A DNA stretch of 20,924 nt from CAYSYY01 sp964576115 [NCBI: uncultured Gemmatimonadota bacterium] (GCA_964576115.1 CAZNUA010000045.1:8695-29618), one strand, 5' to 3'. Positions 1 to 7,811 are shown, counted from the first letter of the stretch. The notes: generated by a model not told the origin, from the sequence alone. Made by a program: numbers and translations.

Positions 1-54
1 TCACCGGTCAATCACAGAAACGGAAAGAGAAGATAGGCAACCAAAGGAGACCTG

Positions 55-888
55 TCAGCCACCGGGGCGGAGAATATCCCGATAATCGCTCAGGTCGATA
101 CGCTGGGTAACGGTAACCGATACCGGCTCCCCATTCCGGTAAGCGGGCTCGTACTGCCATTGCAGGGCATTCATCCGGATCGCACGTCTGTGGGCCGGGC
201 CGAGCATGTGGTTGAAAAACCGATGAATCACCGGATCCACGACCCGGCCGGTCTCATTCACCGTGAAGGTGATGAGAGTCTCGAACCACTGTTCGCGTAT
301 GTCCTCGACCTCGACAAATCGCGCGTGCGGCCTTTCATTCCAACCTGCATCCCGGGGAAGAACGAGTTCGGTTCGAGCTACGCATTCCGGGGGTCGATCG
401 AACCGGCCGTAGACGATCCTTTCGAACATCATGGGGTAGCGATATTCACCGGGATGATCGGGATCGCGGATCTGAAAGCGCTGGATCATGGTGACGAGTC
501 TGATCGCTTCCCGAGGCAAATTGGGATCGGAACGATAGACGGTCGTCGCCAGCATACCCATCACAGCGGTATCGAAAACGCCTGACGGAGTGCTCTTCAC
601 GATCTGTGGATCAGAGACAAAACCGTTCCGATCGAGAGTAAACTGTACCCAGACTTCACCTTCGATTCCGGTTTCGCGAGCAACCTGCGGATAATCAGGT
701 CTCCTGGATCCGATACGTGCCGGCAGTTCATGCCACCTCTTCATCATGGCGGGAAAAAGCCAGGCGATGAAGAACATCACCGTCATCACGACGATAAATC
801 CTGCTCCGATGACGGGCAGATCAGAGCCGTAGGGAGTGGCTTTCTCGCTCCGGAAGCGACCGCGGGGACCGTAATGGGCGAAGCGCAT
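55..888 (-). CDS. Membrane-anchored protein with two TonB C-terminal-like domains
   Basis: A 277-residue protein with a short basic cytoplasmic N-terminus, one hydrophobic segment at about residues 25–46 and then a soluble, presumably periplasmic, region. Residues about 63–140 match the TonB C-terminal pattern: PDYPQVARETGIEG followed by a V-x-V-x-F-T-L-D-x-x-G-x-V strand. Residues about 200–265 look like a second, more diverged copy (LITFTVNETGRVVDP, then a strand ending in VTVTQRIDL). Classical TonB carries one such domain and a proline-rich spanner; no such spanner is present here. No exbB or exbD is nearby, so coupling to proton motive force is unproven. The ATG is preceded by AAGGAGGG five nucleotides upstream, which fixes the start. 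GC content is visibly lower than in the ribosomal genes. It could equally be a TonB-like structural or signalling protein. Confidence 0.8.
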   Translation of the reverse strand: MRFAHYGPRGRFRSEKATPYGSDLPVIGAGFIVVMTVMFFIAWLFPAMMKRWHELPARIGSRRPDYPQVARETGIEGEVWVQFTLDRNGFVSDPQIVKSTPSGVFDTAVMGMLATTVYRSDPNLPREAIRLVTMIQRFQIRDPDHPGEYRYPMMFERIVYGRFDRPPECVARTELVLPRDAGWNERPHARFVEVEDIREQWFETLITFTVNETGRVVDPVIHRFFNHMLGPAHRRAIRMNALQWQYEPAYRNGEPVSVTVTQRIDLSDYRDILRPGG

Positions 889-1095
889 AAGGACCCTCCT
901 TCGTTCCTGGGTCCGCTTCTGTTATTAATACGTGCCGGGGCGGACGGCTTTCAGCACATCCTCATTCTACCATATCTCCCGGACGCCCGGCCACACGCGC
1001 GAGTTCAGTTCTTTACTTTGCCGGATTGTAGAGCCTTCGTATGTATGTAAGAACAGTCGGACGCGGGGAGATCGGTTTCAGTACGGGATGACAGT
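889..1095. promoter_or_regulatory. Divergent intergenic region with weak promoter-like elements
   Basis: This 207-nt gap separates two divergently transcribed genes and must hold both promoters. On the plus strand TTGCCG (1018–1023) and TATGTA (1040–1045) are separated by 16 nt and could serve as −35 and −10 boxes for the M60-like gene. On the minus strand an AT-rich TATTAAT patch near 923–930 could be a −10 box for the TonB-like gene, but I see no matching −35. The sequence is clearly more AT-rich than the flanking genes. I see no operator palindrome. Confidence 0.3.
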
Positions 1096-3150
1096 ATGAT
1101 CGTGACTGCTATGAGAACCCGACTTCGCATCGTTCTCCTGCTCCTGATCGGAGCACTATTCCCCGCCTTTCACTACCCGGTGTGCGCCCAGGAGGTACTG
1201 CTGCCCGAACAGCAGATCGAGGCCGACACCGGCATCAACGTTCTGCTCGATCTGGCCCACGACGCCAAGTTCTTCACCATGTGGAACCTGCCGCCGGTGC
1301 TGCGGGAGCGCGGGCTGCGGGTGAGCGGGAGCCAGGAAACTCTCGACCGGGTCCTCGAACCCGGCACCCCCCTGCGGGTGCGTCTCGGCCAGGGTTCCGA
1401 GCGCCCCTTCGGAAGCGTTCCCGCCCCGGAGTTCAACGTTGTCATCACCACCCAGGGCTCGGCCGACTGCCAGGAGTACACCGAGGCCGAGATCACGGCC
1501 CTGCTCCGCTTCGTGCGTGCCGGGGGCGGGCTGGTGATCATTCCCGGCAACCGGAGTCTGTCGGAAGCGGAGATCGAGCGGCTGCCGCTGGCGGCTTTCT
1601 TCCCCGAACTGGACGCCCGCCTGTCGGCCGCGACCGACACGGTCAACGGCCGGCCCGTGCCGGTCCTGGTGCACGGCCCCGACTGGCAGGTCCTGCGCTC
1701 GAGCGACGGCGGCTGGCCGATCAGGATCCGGCGCACCTTGGGGCGGGGCCGGGTCGTTCTCTATTCTTCGATGCGGCTGGTCCAGTGGGATCGCGAGACG
1801 CCTGAGGCCACAGTCGAAAGACGGCAGAACCGCCTGGCGGGAGCGGTCAAGTGGGCGGCCGGGAACCACGTGCCGGTCGGCGGCAGCCCGGCCCTGCCGC
1901 AGGAGGCCTGGGGGGGCGGTCCCATCTACCCCGGCCTGACCCGGGAGATCGGCCCGATCACGGTCCTCTATGCCGCCAACCAGAAGTCCGAACTGCTCCG
2001 CACCGTCGAAGAGGAACTGCCCGCGGTCGAGGCCCAGCTCCGCGCCTGGCTCCCCTCCCCACAGGCCGACGAGCCCCTCTACCTGGTTCTCTCGGCCGGC
2101 GGTGGAGGCGGCTGGGCGGTGAATGTCTACGAGCCGAAGGAAGTGGGCATCATCAGCATCGAGAGCGCCGGGGTCATTTCGATCTACGCCCACGAACTGG
2201 CCCATACCATGAGCGGCCCCCTCAATGACACCGGCGCGGCGGCGGGGCAGATCCCGATCGGCAATCGGGGTGAAGCCCACGCCGGCTGGTTCCAGGGCAA
2301 GATCGACATTCTCTACGGCGGTCCAGGCAAGGAACCGAACCGGCTCTTCGACTTCGATCCCGACGGCAGTGCTCTCGACCTGGCGGACGACCCCGCCGAA
2401 CTGCAGCAGGAGTGGGGCAAGGGCCGGGACTGGACCAAGCTCTGGTGGGCCTGGCAGAAACTCGACGACCGTTACGGCACCACCTGGTACCCGCGCTGGC
2501 GCTGGGTCCAGCACACCCGCTGGCAGGCCGAACCCGACCGGCGGCTGACCTGGGACGAGATGATCGAAGACATGAGCATCGCCGTGGGAGAGGACCTCTT
2601 CGGTTTCTTCCGCGCCATCGGCACCACCCTGGAGCGGGATCGGTTCGCGGCGGCGGAATTCGCGGGCCGGACACTCACTCTGACCCCCGCCCCGATCGAG
2701 ATCACTCCCGCCGGGCCCGAACGCCTCGATCCAATCGGCGATTACCGGACCCCGGTCACACCGATCGACGCCCTGACCGGCGGTGACGTGGATCCTCGCA
2801 CTCACCCCCTGCTCCACCCCTCGCTCCGGGACGCAACCGATCTCTCGTACGAAGAGATCGCCCGAACCCTTTTCTCAACCCACCTCGAGGTCTATACCGA
2901 CGACCGGATCGTGGATGAGTACCGGCTCGGGGGATGGGAGATCGAAACTCTCGAGGTGGAGCGGACCGCCCCCGACGGTTTCATCGCCGTGGTTTCGTTC
3001 GGGGTGCAGCCGACGACTCTTTCACCGTACTGGCGCTCGGGAAGGGGTCTGGCCGAAGGGGAATGGATCCGTCACAAGACCCTGCGGATCACGTTCGGCC
3101 GCTACGGCGACCGCTACCGCCTGGTGCGCTGGCAGGAACTGCGCCCCTGA
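1096..3150 (+). CDS. Secreted M60-like (enhancin-type) zinc metallopeptidase with N-terminal amidotransferase-like domain
   Basis: A 684-residue exported protein. Residues about 7–31 form a signal peptide (basic MRTRLR, a leucine-rich core, likely cleavage after VCA). Residues about 45–260 look like a class I glutamine-amidotransferase/DUF4350-type Rossmann domain ending in a FVRAGGGLVIIPG strand-turn; no catalytic cysteine nucleophile is evident. A gluzincin HExxH motif, HELAH, occupies residues 366–370, and Glu393 in GEAHAGW lies 22 residues beyond it, fitting the M60-like pattern HExxH-x(8–28)-E. The following W-W-A-W-Q-K-L-D-D-R-Y-G segment and the S-x-A-V-G-E-D-L-F-G-F-F segment resemble the M60 helical tail. 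M60-like enzymes cleave mucin-type glycoproteins, but this substrate is not shown. The alternative ATG at 1111 gives a more typical signal peptide; neither start has a strong ribosome site. Its last 62 nt overlap the convergent transporter gene. Confidence 0.75.
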   Translation: MIVTAMRTRLRIVLLLLIGALFPAFHYPVCAQEVLLPEQQIEADTGINVLLDLAHDAKFFTMWNLPPVLRERGLRVSGSQETLDRVLEPGTPLRVRLGQGSERPFGSVPAPEFNVVITTQGSADCQEYTEAEITALLRFVRAGGGLVIIPGNRSLSEAEIERLPLAAFFPELDARLSAATDTVNGRPVPVLVHGPDWQVLRSSDGGWPIRIRRTLGRGRVVLYSSMRLVQWDRETPEATVERRQNRLAGAVKWAAGNHVPVGGSPALPQEAWGGGPIYPGLTREIGPITVLYAANQKSELLRTVEEELPAVEAQLRAWLPSPQADEPLYLVLSAGGGGGWAVNVYEPKEVGIISIESAGVISIYAHELAHTMSGPLNDTGAAAGQIPIGNRGEAHAGWFQGKIDILYGGPGKEPNRLFDFDPDGSALDLADDPAELQQEWGKGRDWTKLWWAWQKLDDRYGTTWYPRWRWVQHTRWQAEPDRRLTWDEMIEDMSIAVGEDLFGFFRAIGTTLERDRFAAAEFAGRTLTLTPAPIEITPAGPERLDPIGDYRTPVTPIDALTGGDVDPRTHPLLHPSLRDATDLSYEEIARTLFSTHLEVYTDDRIVDEYRLGGWEIETLEVERTAPDGFIAVVSFGVQPTTLSPYWRSGRGLAEGEWIRHKTLRITFGRYGDRYRLVRWQELRP

Positions 3151-4459
3151 CGCTCGCCGATCCGGCCGGCGTAACCCGGGCCGGCAGCGACTCGCGGATG
3201 AAGAGCAGCACGATCAGACCCGCCAGGGCGTTCAGGATCCCCCCTGCGACAAAGGGCATCTCGAAACTGCTCACCCCCGCCAGAATCCCGGCCAGCAGAG
3301 GCCCGGCCGCCACTCCCAGACCGAAGGCGATGGTCAGGATACTCATCTGCCGCACCGTCCGGCCGGGAATGCCGCGATCAGCGACCATGGCGTAGACGGG
3401 GCCGACGATCATGGCCGAGGCCGCCCCGAGCAGGAAGCGGTCGATCGAGAGCAGCAGCGTGGTCGGAGCAAGACCCTGCAGCAGGGTCAGGGGAGCCATC
3501 AGGAGCATCCCCCACACGATCAGGCCCTTGCGCCCGATCCGGTCACTCAGGTGTCCGAGCGGAATCTGGAATATGAGCCGGGCCACGGTTAGCATCGAAA
3601 ATGCGACCCCGAAGCCGATGGCGTTCTGGGCCAGACGGCGATTGAATTCGGTCTCCAGCGCGCTGATCAGCCCGACCGAGAGAGCCATGACGAAGACCGC
3701 CGCGCCCAGCAGGTAGAGCTGGCGCATGACCCACCTGATCCGGTCCGGGTCGAGTCCGGCTGACTCTTCAGTGTCAACAGCGGCCTCGGTGCCCGCCCAG
3801 GCCTCGGTATCGGAAACCGGCGAGAGAGCCAGCGGCGGAACCGCGTGCCGATCCGCCCCGGCCGTCGGGGAGGGCAACAGGATCGTCTCTTCCTCAGCCC
3901 GCACCTCCGGCACCCAGCGCCAGACCAGAATCAGGCTCACTACCGCTCCGGCCGCCCCGACCGTGAAAGCCGCCGCGAACGAGACCGTCTCCATGACGAC
4001 CCCACCCACCAGGGGCCCGAGCGCAAAGCCGATCATGCGGGCCGTCGTGAAGACCCCCATCGAGCCGCCGAGGCTGCCCCGGTCGGCATAATCGTTGATC
4101 AGAGCCAGGGCGGTCGGGATGGTAAAAGCGATCGAGAGCCCCTGCAGCATGCGTAGCACAAGCAGCATGGTATAGCTGCGGGCGGGAATGAAGAGCAGGG
4201 TCACGAGGGCCAGCAGACCCAGACCGGCGAGAATAAAGGGTTTGCGCCGGCCGCTCGAATCGGCCAGGCCAGCCGCCAGCGGCTGCATCAGGGCGTAGGT
4301 GAATCCCGAAAGACTGATGACGATCCCGACCAGGGTAAGCTCGGGCACGGTCTCGAAGAGCGGCCCGCGGGGGATGCGGATCACGTACAGCGGTATGAGA
4401 ACGATCAGCAGGGAATTGCAGAAGGCGTCGGCGGTGCGAGCCAGGCTCAGCACCACCAC
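3089..4459 (-). CDS. Major facilitator superfamily transporter, 12 membrane segments, start uncertain
   Basis: At least 456 residues of alternating hydrophobic segments consistent with the 6+6 MFS fold, with a hydrophilic acidic loop between halves at about residues 187–245. The MFS motif A appears in both halves: GLADSSGRRKPF (residues 64–75) and GHLSDRIGRKGL (302–313). The substrate cannot be read from the sequence; the architecture suits a drug or small-metabolite exporter. The coordinates use the first standard start, a GTG in a GTGGTGGTG run, but the same frame stays open upstream to 4541 and encodes RLKAIGINRE just before it, which looks like native pre-TM1 sequence. No ATG, GTG or TTG lies further upstream, so an AUC codon at 4502–4504 just past the rplQ stop is a candidate start. 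It follows rplQ too closely for a terminator to fit and may be co-transcribed. The C-terminal tail overlaps the convergent peptidase gene by 62 nt. Confidence 0.88.
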   Translation of the reverse strand: MVVLSLARTADAFCNSLLIVLIPLYVIRIPRGPLFETVPELTLVGIVISLSGFTYALMQPLAAGLADSSGRRKPFILAGLGLLALVTLLFIPARSYTMLLVLRMLQGLSIAFTIPTALALINDYADRGSLGGSMGVFTTARMIGFALGPLVGGVVMETVSFAAAFTVGAAGAVVSLILVWRWVPEVRAEEETILLPSPTAGADRHAVPPLALSPVSDTEAWAGTEAAVDTEESAGLDPDRIRWVMRQLYLLGAAVFVMALSVGLISALETEFNRRLAQNAIGFGVAFSMLTVARLIFQIPLGHLSDRIGRKGLIVWGMLLMAPLTLLQGLAPTTLLLSIDRFLLGAASAMIVGPVYAMVADRGIPGRTVRQMSILTIAFGLGVAAGPLLAGILAGVSSFEMPFVAGGILNALAGLIVLLFIRESLPARVTPAGSASVRGAVPASAPGGSGRRSGRT

Positions 4460-4505
4460 CTCGCGGTTGATTCCGATCGCCTTCAGTCTGTGGATGATCG
4501 CGATT

Positions 4506-4877
4506 TTATTCGTCCTGCATGCCGCGTCCCACCAGCTCGATCAGAGCGATCTCGGCAGCGTCGGACTTGCGGAAGCCGAGTTTGACGATCCGCGTGTAAC
4601 CCCCGTTGCGATCGGCGAAAGAGGGCGCGACGTCGTGCATCAGCCGGTCGACGACCTCTTTACGCTTCAGGTGCCTGGTGAGGAGCCGGCGGCTGTGCAG
4701 ATCGCCCCGCTTGGCCCGAGTGATCAGCTTCTCGGCATAGGGGCGCAGTTCTTTGGCCTTGGCCAGCGTCGTGACAATGCGGTCCTCGGTGAACAGCGAC
4801 TGCGCCAGACCCGACATCAGCGCTTTGCGATGGGATGCAGAACGGTTGAGTTTGCGTCCCTTGACCCGGTGCCGCAT
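4506..4877 (-). CDS. rplQ: 50S ribosomal protein L17
   Basis: A 123-residue L17, close to the usual bacterial length. The N-terminus MRHRVKGRKLNRSASHRKAL is diagnostic, followed by the conserved LFTEDRIVTTLAKAKELRP and the C-terminal YTRIVKLGFRKSDAAEIALIE. L17 binds 23S rRNA domain III on the large subunit, near the tunnel exit. It is the last gene of the alpha operon, starting 3 nt after the rpoA stop; its AGGAG ribosome site lies in the rpoA 3' end, so the two are likely translationally coupled. There is no recognisable intrinsic terminator after its stop. Confidence 0.98.
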   Translation of the reverse strand: MRHRVKGRKLNRSASHRKALMSGLAQSLFTEDRIVTTLAKAKELRPYAEKLITRAKRGDLHSRRLLTRHLKRKEVVDRLMHDVAPSFADRNGGYTRIVKLGFRKSDAAEIALIELVGRGMQDE

Positions 4878-4880
4878 CGT

Positions 4881-5876
4881 CTACTCCTCTTCCGTCGGAC
4901 TCTCGATGGTAGCGTAGGCGGAGATATCCATGCCGAAGTGCAGCCCCATCTCGTGCAGGATGTCAGCCAGTTCCGAGAGTGACTTGCGCCCGAAGTTGCG
5001 GTACTTGAGCATCTCCGATTCTGTCTTCTGGACCAGATCCCCGATCGCCTTGATGTTGGCCGCCCGCAGGCAGTTAGCCGAGCGCACGCTCAGTTCCAGC
5101 TCCTCGACCGGCATCTTCAGCAGTTCGTGAATCCTCAGGCTCTCTTCCTCGACCTCGGCCGCCACCTCTTCTTCGGGCTCTTCCTCGAAGGCCATGAAGA
5201 CGAGGTAGTGGTCCTTGAGAATCTTGGCGGCATGGCTGACCGCCATTTCGGGATCGATCGAACCGTCGGTCCAGACCTCCATCTCGAGCCGTTCGAAGTC
5301 GGTCCGGCGTCCCACGCGCATGTTCTCGACCTCGTAGTTGACCTTGAGGATCGGGCTGAAGATGGCGTCGACCGGAATCATGCCGATCGGCAGTTCGGGA
5401 TCCTCGAGATCCTCGGCCGGGGTATAGCCGCGACCGTGGCCGATGGTGAGATCCATTTTCAGATCGGCATCTTCGTCGAGGGTGGCGATGTAATGCTCGG
5501 GATTGTGGATCGTGAACGAATCCGCCACCTGGAAATCCCGGGCGGTCAGTACCCCGGCCCCCGACTTCTCGACCGTGATCGTCACCGGCTCGTCCACCTC
5601 CAGCTCAACCCTGACACCCTTGAGGTTCAGGAGCAGATCGGTGAAGTCCTCGAGGATGCCCTCGATGCTGGTGAACTCGTGCAGGGCTCCGTCGAGCTTG
5701 ATGTACGTGATCGCGGCTCCCTGGATACTCGAGAGCAGCACCCGGCGCAGGGAATTGCCGAGTGTGACCCCGAAGCCGCGCTCGACCGGTCCGGCGATGA
5801 AACGACCGTAGGTACGCGTGAGCGTCTTGTTGTTCCATTCGATGCCCTCGGGCATCGTGAGGTTCTTCCACTTCAT
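4881..5876 (-). CDS. rpoA: DNA-directed RNA polymerase alpha subunit
   Basis: A 331-residue alpha subunit, full length for the family. The N-terminal assembly domain has the dimer motif [16 protein letters not shown] at about 35–50. A glutamate-rich linker (about 230–247) leads to the C-terminal domain, whose DNA- and activator-binding helix retains VRSANCL, with Arg265, Asn268 and Lys298 falling at the same numbers as in E. coli. Alpha dimers seed assembly of beta and beta prime and contact UP elements. I chose the ATG beginning [10 protein letters not shown], which has GAAGGG about ten nucleotides upstream, instead of an in-frame extension of 18 residues. It lies between rpsD and rplQ, as is usual, with a 61-nt leader holding a small hairpin. 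Confidence 0.98.
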   Translation of the reverse strand: MKWKNLTMPEGIEWNNKTLTRTYGRFIAGPVERGFGVTLGNSLRRVLLSSIQGAAITYIKLDGALHEFTSIEGILEDFTDLLLNLKGVRVELEVDEPVTITVEKSGAGVLTARDFQVADSFTIHNPEHYIATLDEDADLKMDLTIGHGRGYTPAEDLEDPELPIGMIPVDAIFSPILKVNYEVENMRVGRRTDFERLEMEVWTDGSIDPEMAVSHAAKILKDHYLVFMAFEEEPEEEVAAEVEEESLRIHELLKMPVEELELSVRSANCLRAANIKAIGDLVQKTESEMLKYRNFGRKSLSELADILHEMGLHFGMDISAYATIESPTEEE

Positions 5877-5907
5877 TGAGCGGTCACCCTTCGATAATCG
5901 ATGTGGC

Positions 5908-5922
5908 GGGAGAGCCTCTCCC
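5908..5922 (-). other. Small perfect hairpin in the rpsD–rpoA gap
   Basis: In this 15-nt element GGGAGA pairs with TCTCCC across a three-base loop. It lies in one of the two largest internal gaps of the operon, about 30 nt upstream of the rpoA start. No U-tract follows it on the transcribed strand, so it is not an intrinsic terminator. It could stabilise or process the mRNA, or be chance. Confidence 0.4.
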
Positions 5923-5937
5923 CTCTTCACGTCGCGA

Positions 5938-6570
5938 TTACTTCGAGTAGAGCTCCACGATGAGCTGTTCGTTGATGTCGAGATCGACGTCCAGACGCGT
6001 CGGCGCCTCGACGACCTGCCCCGACATCTTGGCCTTGTCCAGGGTCAGCCAGCTGGGCTCCCCCCGGCGGCCGAAATGCTTGAGCGCTTCCTGGATGACA
6101 TCGAGCGAGCGCGAACGCTCCTTGATCTCGATCTGGTCACCCGGCCTGACCTGGTAGCTGGGTATGTCCACGATGCGCCCGTTGACCATGATGTGACGGT
6201 GCCGGACGATCTGGCGGGCCTGCGGTCGCGAGCTAGCGAAGCCCAGCCGGTAGATGGCGTTGTCCAGGCGGGTTTCGAGCATCAGCAGCAGGACCTCGCC
6301 GGTGGTGCCCTTGGCCCGGGCGGCCCGTGTGAAGTAGTTACGGAACTGGGCTTCACCGATGCCGTAAATCCGCTTCACTTTCTGTTTTTCACGCAGCTGG
6401 ATCGAGTAGTCGCTCGGTTTGCGCCGACGCATGCTCGGGCCGTGCTGACCCGGCGGGTAGCCGCGGCGTTCGAAAGCGCACTTCTCGCTGACACAGCGTT
6501 CGCCCTTGAGAAAGAGCTTCATGCTCTCCCGGCGGCAGAGTTTGCAGACCGATTCGGTATAACGTGCCAT
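5938..6570 (-). CDS. rpsD: 30S ribosomal protein S4, zinc-binding form
   Basis: A 210-residue S4, the primary 16S rRNA binder of the 5' domain and a component of the mRNA entry channel with S3 and S5. Four cysteines at residues 9, 12, 26 and 31 (CKLC and CVSEKC) mark the zinc-containing C+ form, as in Thermus. The [10 protein letters not shown] motif and the S4 domain ([20 protein letters not shown]) are intact. It starts ATG GCA CGT, with GAGGAGAGGGG just upstream, 18 nt after rpsK. In several bacteria S4 represses its own operon; no defined S4 target is visible here. Confidence 0.98.
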   Translation of the reverse strand: MARYTESVCKLCRRESMKLFLKGERCVSEKCAFERRGYPPGQHGPSMRRRKPSDYSIQLREKQKVKRIYGIGEAQFRNYFTRAARAKGTTGEVLLLMLETRLDNAIYRLGFASSRPQARQIVRHRHIMVNGRIVDIPSYQVRPGDQIEIKERSRSLDVIQEALKHFGRRGEPSWLTLDKAKMSGQVVEAPTRLDVDLDINEQLIVELYSK

Positions 6571-6588
6571 CGCCTCGTTCCCCTCTCC

Positions 6589-6990
6589 TCAGACCCGACG
6601 CCGCTTCGGCGGGCGGCAGCCGTTGTGCGGGATGGGCGTCACGTCCTTGATGGCCGTAATCTCGAGCCCCGCGGCCTGCAGTGAACGGACCGCCGACTCG
6701 CGTCCCGAGCCCGGTCCCTTGACCCATGCTTCGACGCTGCGAACACCGGCCGCCAGGGCCTCTTTGGCCACCTTGTCGGCCGCCATCTGGGCCGCGAAGG
6801 GAGTGGACTTGCGGCTCCCCTTGAACCCGGCTGTGCCCGGTGTGGCCCAGCAGACCACATCGCCGTTATCGTTCGTGATGGTGATGTTGGTATTGTTAAA
6901 GGTTGCCTTGATATGGGCGATCCCTCTGGCCTCGGCGACCTTCTTGGTCTTGCGTCGTCCCTTGGCCTTCTTCTTTGCCTGTTTGGCCAC
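6589..6990 (-). CDS. rpsK: 30S ribosomal protein S11
   Basis: A 133-residue S11 with a lysine-rich N-terminus ([15 protein letters not shown]), the conserved [15 protein letters not shown] segment and the terminal [16 protein letters not shown]11 sits on the small-subunit platform beside the E-site, where it contacts the mRNA path with S7. Translation starts at GTG, supported by AAGGAG seven nucleotides upstream and by the absence of a nearby ATG. It follows rpsM and precedes rpsD in normal alpha-operon order. Confidence 0.98.
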   Translation of the reverse strand: MAKQAKKKAKGRRKTKKVAEARGIAHIKATFNNTNITITNDNGDVVCWATPGTAGFKGSRKSTPFAAQMAADKVAKEALAAGVRSVEAWVKGPGSGRESAVRSLQAAGLEITAIKDVTPIPHNGCRPPKRRRV

Positions 6991-7029
6991 CTGCGTACTC
7001 CTTCTGAACAGATCTGGTCGCCCGCGAAC

Positions 7030-7392
7030 CTAGCGGCGACCGAATTTCCCCTTGGGGCCCTTGCGGGAACGGGCGTTGGTGCGCGTACGCTGTCCGCGCA
7101 CTGGCAGACCCCGCCGGTGGCGGAGTCCGCGATAGCAGCCGATATCCATCAGCCGCTTGACGTTCATGTTGACCTCCGCGCGCAGCGATCCCTCTACCTT
7201 CCGGTTGGTCTGGATGTCGTCCCTGATCGCGGCGACCTCCTCCGGGGACAGATCCTGGACTTTGGCGGTCGGATCCACCCCGGCGGCCTGGCAGATGTTA
7301 CGGGCGGTCGTTCGCCCGATCCCGTAGATGTAGGTCAGCGCGATGCTGACGTGCTTGTCCCGCGGGATATCGACACCGGCGATACGTGCCAT
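7030..7392 (-). CDS. rpsM: 30S ribosomal protein S13
   Basis: A 120-residue S13. It begins [14 protein letters not shown], has the helix-hairpin-helix [14 protein letters not shown] and ends in the basic [19 protein letters not shown] tail that reaches the P-site tRNA. S13 is on the small-subunit head and forms bridges B1a and B1b to L5 and 23S rRNA. The ATG has GAGGGAGA upstream in the 26-nt gap after rpmJ. Length and motifs are entirely typical. Confidence 0.98.
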   Translation of the reverse strand: MARIAGVDIPRDKHVSIALTYIYGIGRTTARNICQAAGVDPTAKVQDLSPEEVAAIRDDIQTNRKVEGSLRAEVNMNVKRLMDIGCYRGLRHRRGLPVRGQRTRTNARSRKGPKGKFGRR

Positions 7393-7418
7393 TGCGTGTC
7401 TCCCTCAGATCTTCCGTT

Positions 7419-7532
7419 TCAGCCCTGGCGTTGCTTGTGTCGGGGATTCTTGCAGATCACCCGCACCACGCCCTTGCGTTTCACGATCTTGCAGTGCTCG
7501 CAGATCTTCTTGACCGAGCTGTTGACTTTCAT
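7419..7532 (-). CDS. rpmJ: 50S ribosomal protein L36, zinc form
   Basis: A 37-codon gene encoding [20 protein letters not shown] and continuing to a C-terminal KQRQG. Cys11, Cys14, Cys27 and His32 make the zinc knuckle of the C+ form of L36, the smallest large-subunit protein, which binds 23S rRNA near helices 89–97. It lies between infA and rpsM, its standard position. The start is ATG, 30 nt after the infA stop, with GGAAGAGGACAGCC upstream as ribosome site. Confidence 0.97.
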   Translation of the reverse strand: MKVNSSVKKICEHCKIVKRKGVVRVICKNPRHKQRQG

Positions 7533-7562
7533 GGCTGTCCTCTTCCGTCACCTGCTGTTGCG

Positions 7563-7781
7563 CTACTTGTAGCGGTAGGTGATCCGTCCCCGGCTCAGGT
7601 CGTACGGTGACAGTTCGACCTGAACCCGATCACCGGGCAGGATACGGATGTAATGCATCCGCATTTTGCCCGAAATGTGCGCCAGAACCTCGTGGCCGTT
7701 GTCGAGTTCCACCCGGAAGGTGGCGTTCGGCAGCGGCTCCAGGACCGTACCTTCGACCAGGATCGGTTCCTCTTTCGCCAA
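7563..7781 (-). CDS. infA: Translation initiation factor IF-1, UUG start
   Basis: A 72-residue IF-1, exactly the usual length, made of one OB fold. It begins [20 protein letters not shown] and includes the conserved [13 protein letters not shown] and RILPGDRV segments. IF-1 occupies the 30S A-site and assists IF-2 and IF-3 in initiation. The codon at the expected first position is TTG, and GGAGG lies five nucleotides upstream; the next in-frame ATG would remove half of the fold. It sits between map and rpmJ, as in many bacteria. Confidence 0.97.
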   Translation of the reverse strand: MAKEEPILVEGTVLEPLPNATFRVELDNGHEVLAHISGKMRMHYIRILPGDRVQVELSPYDLSRGRITYRYK

Positions 7782-7786
7782 AACAA

Positions 7787-7791
7787 CCTCC
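7787..7791 (-). promoter_or_regulatory. Ribosome binding site fixing the UUG start of infA
   Basis: The GGAGG lies five nucleotides before TTG-GCG-AAA-GAG. Because no ATG or GTG is near, this site and the conserved MAKEE N-terminus decide the start. Confidence 0.8.
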
Positions 7792-7811
7792 GTCGCAGAG
7801 GTACAGCTCCC

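Noticed and set aside
1-54. Left edge examined for another gene or a terminator after the TonB-like gene
   Set aside because: No recognisable coding frame or hairpin with a T-tract is seen in these 54 bases.
1156-2817. Long minus-strand open frame of 553 codons opposite the M60-like gene
   Set aside because: It is antisense to a gene with a signal peptide and a recognisable metallopeptidase motif; its translation matches no family I know, and long shadow frames are expected at this GC content.
3162-3189. GC-rich inverted repeat (GCCGGC pairs) just after the peptidase stop, considered as a terminator
   Set aside because: It lies within the transporter coding sequence, has a nine-base loop and no T-tract on either strand; GCCGGC is self-complementary and common at this GC content.
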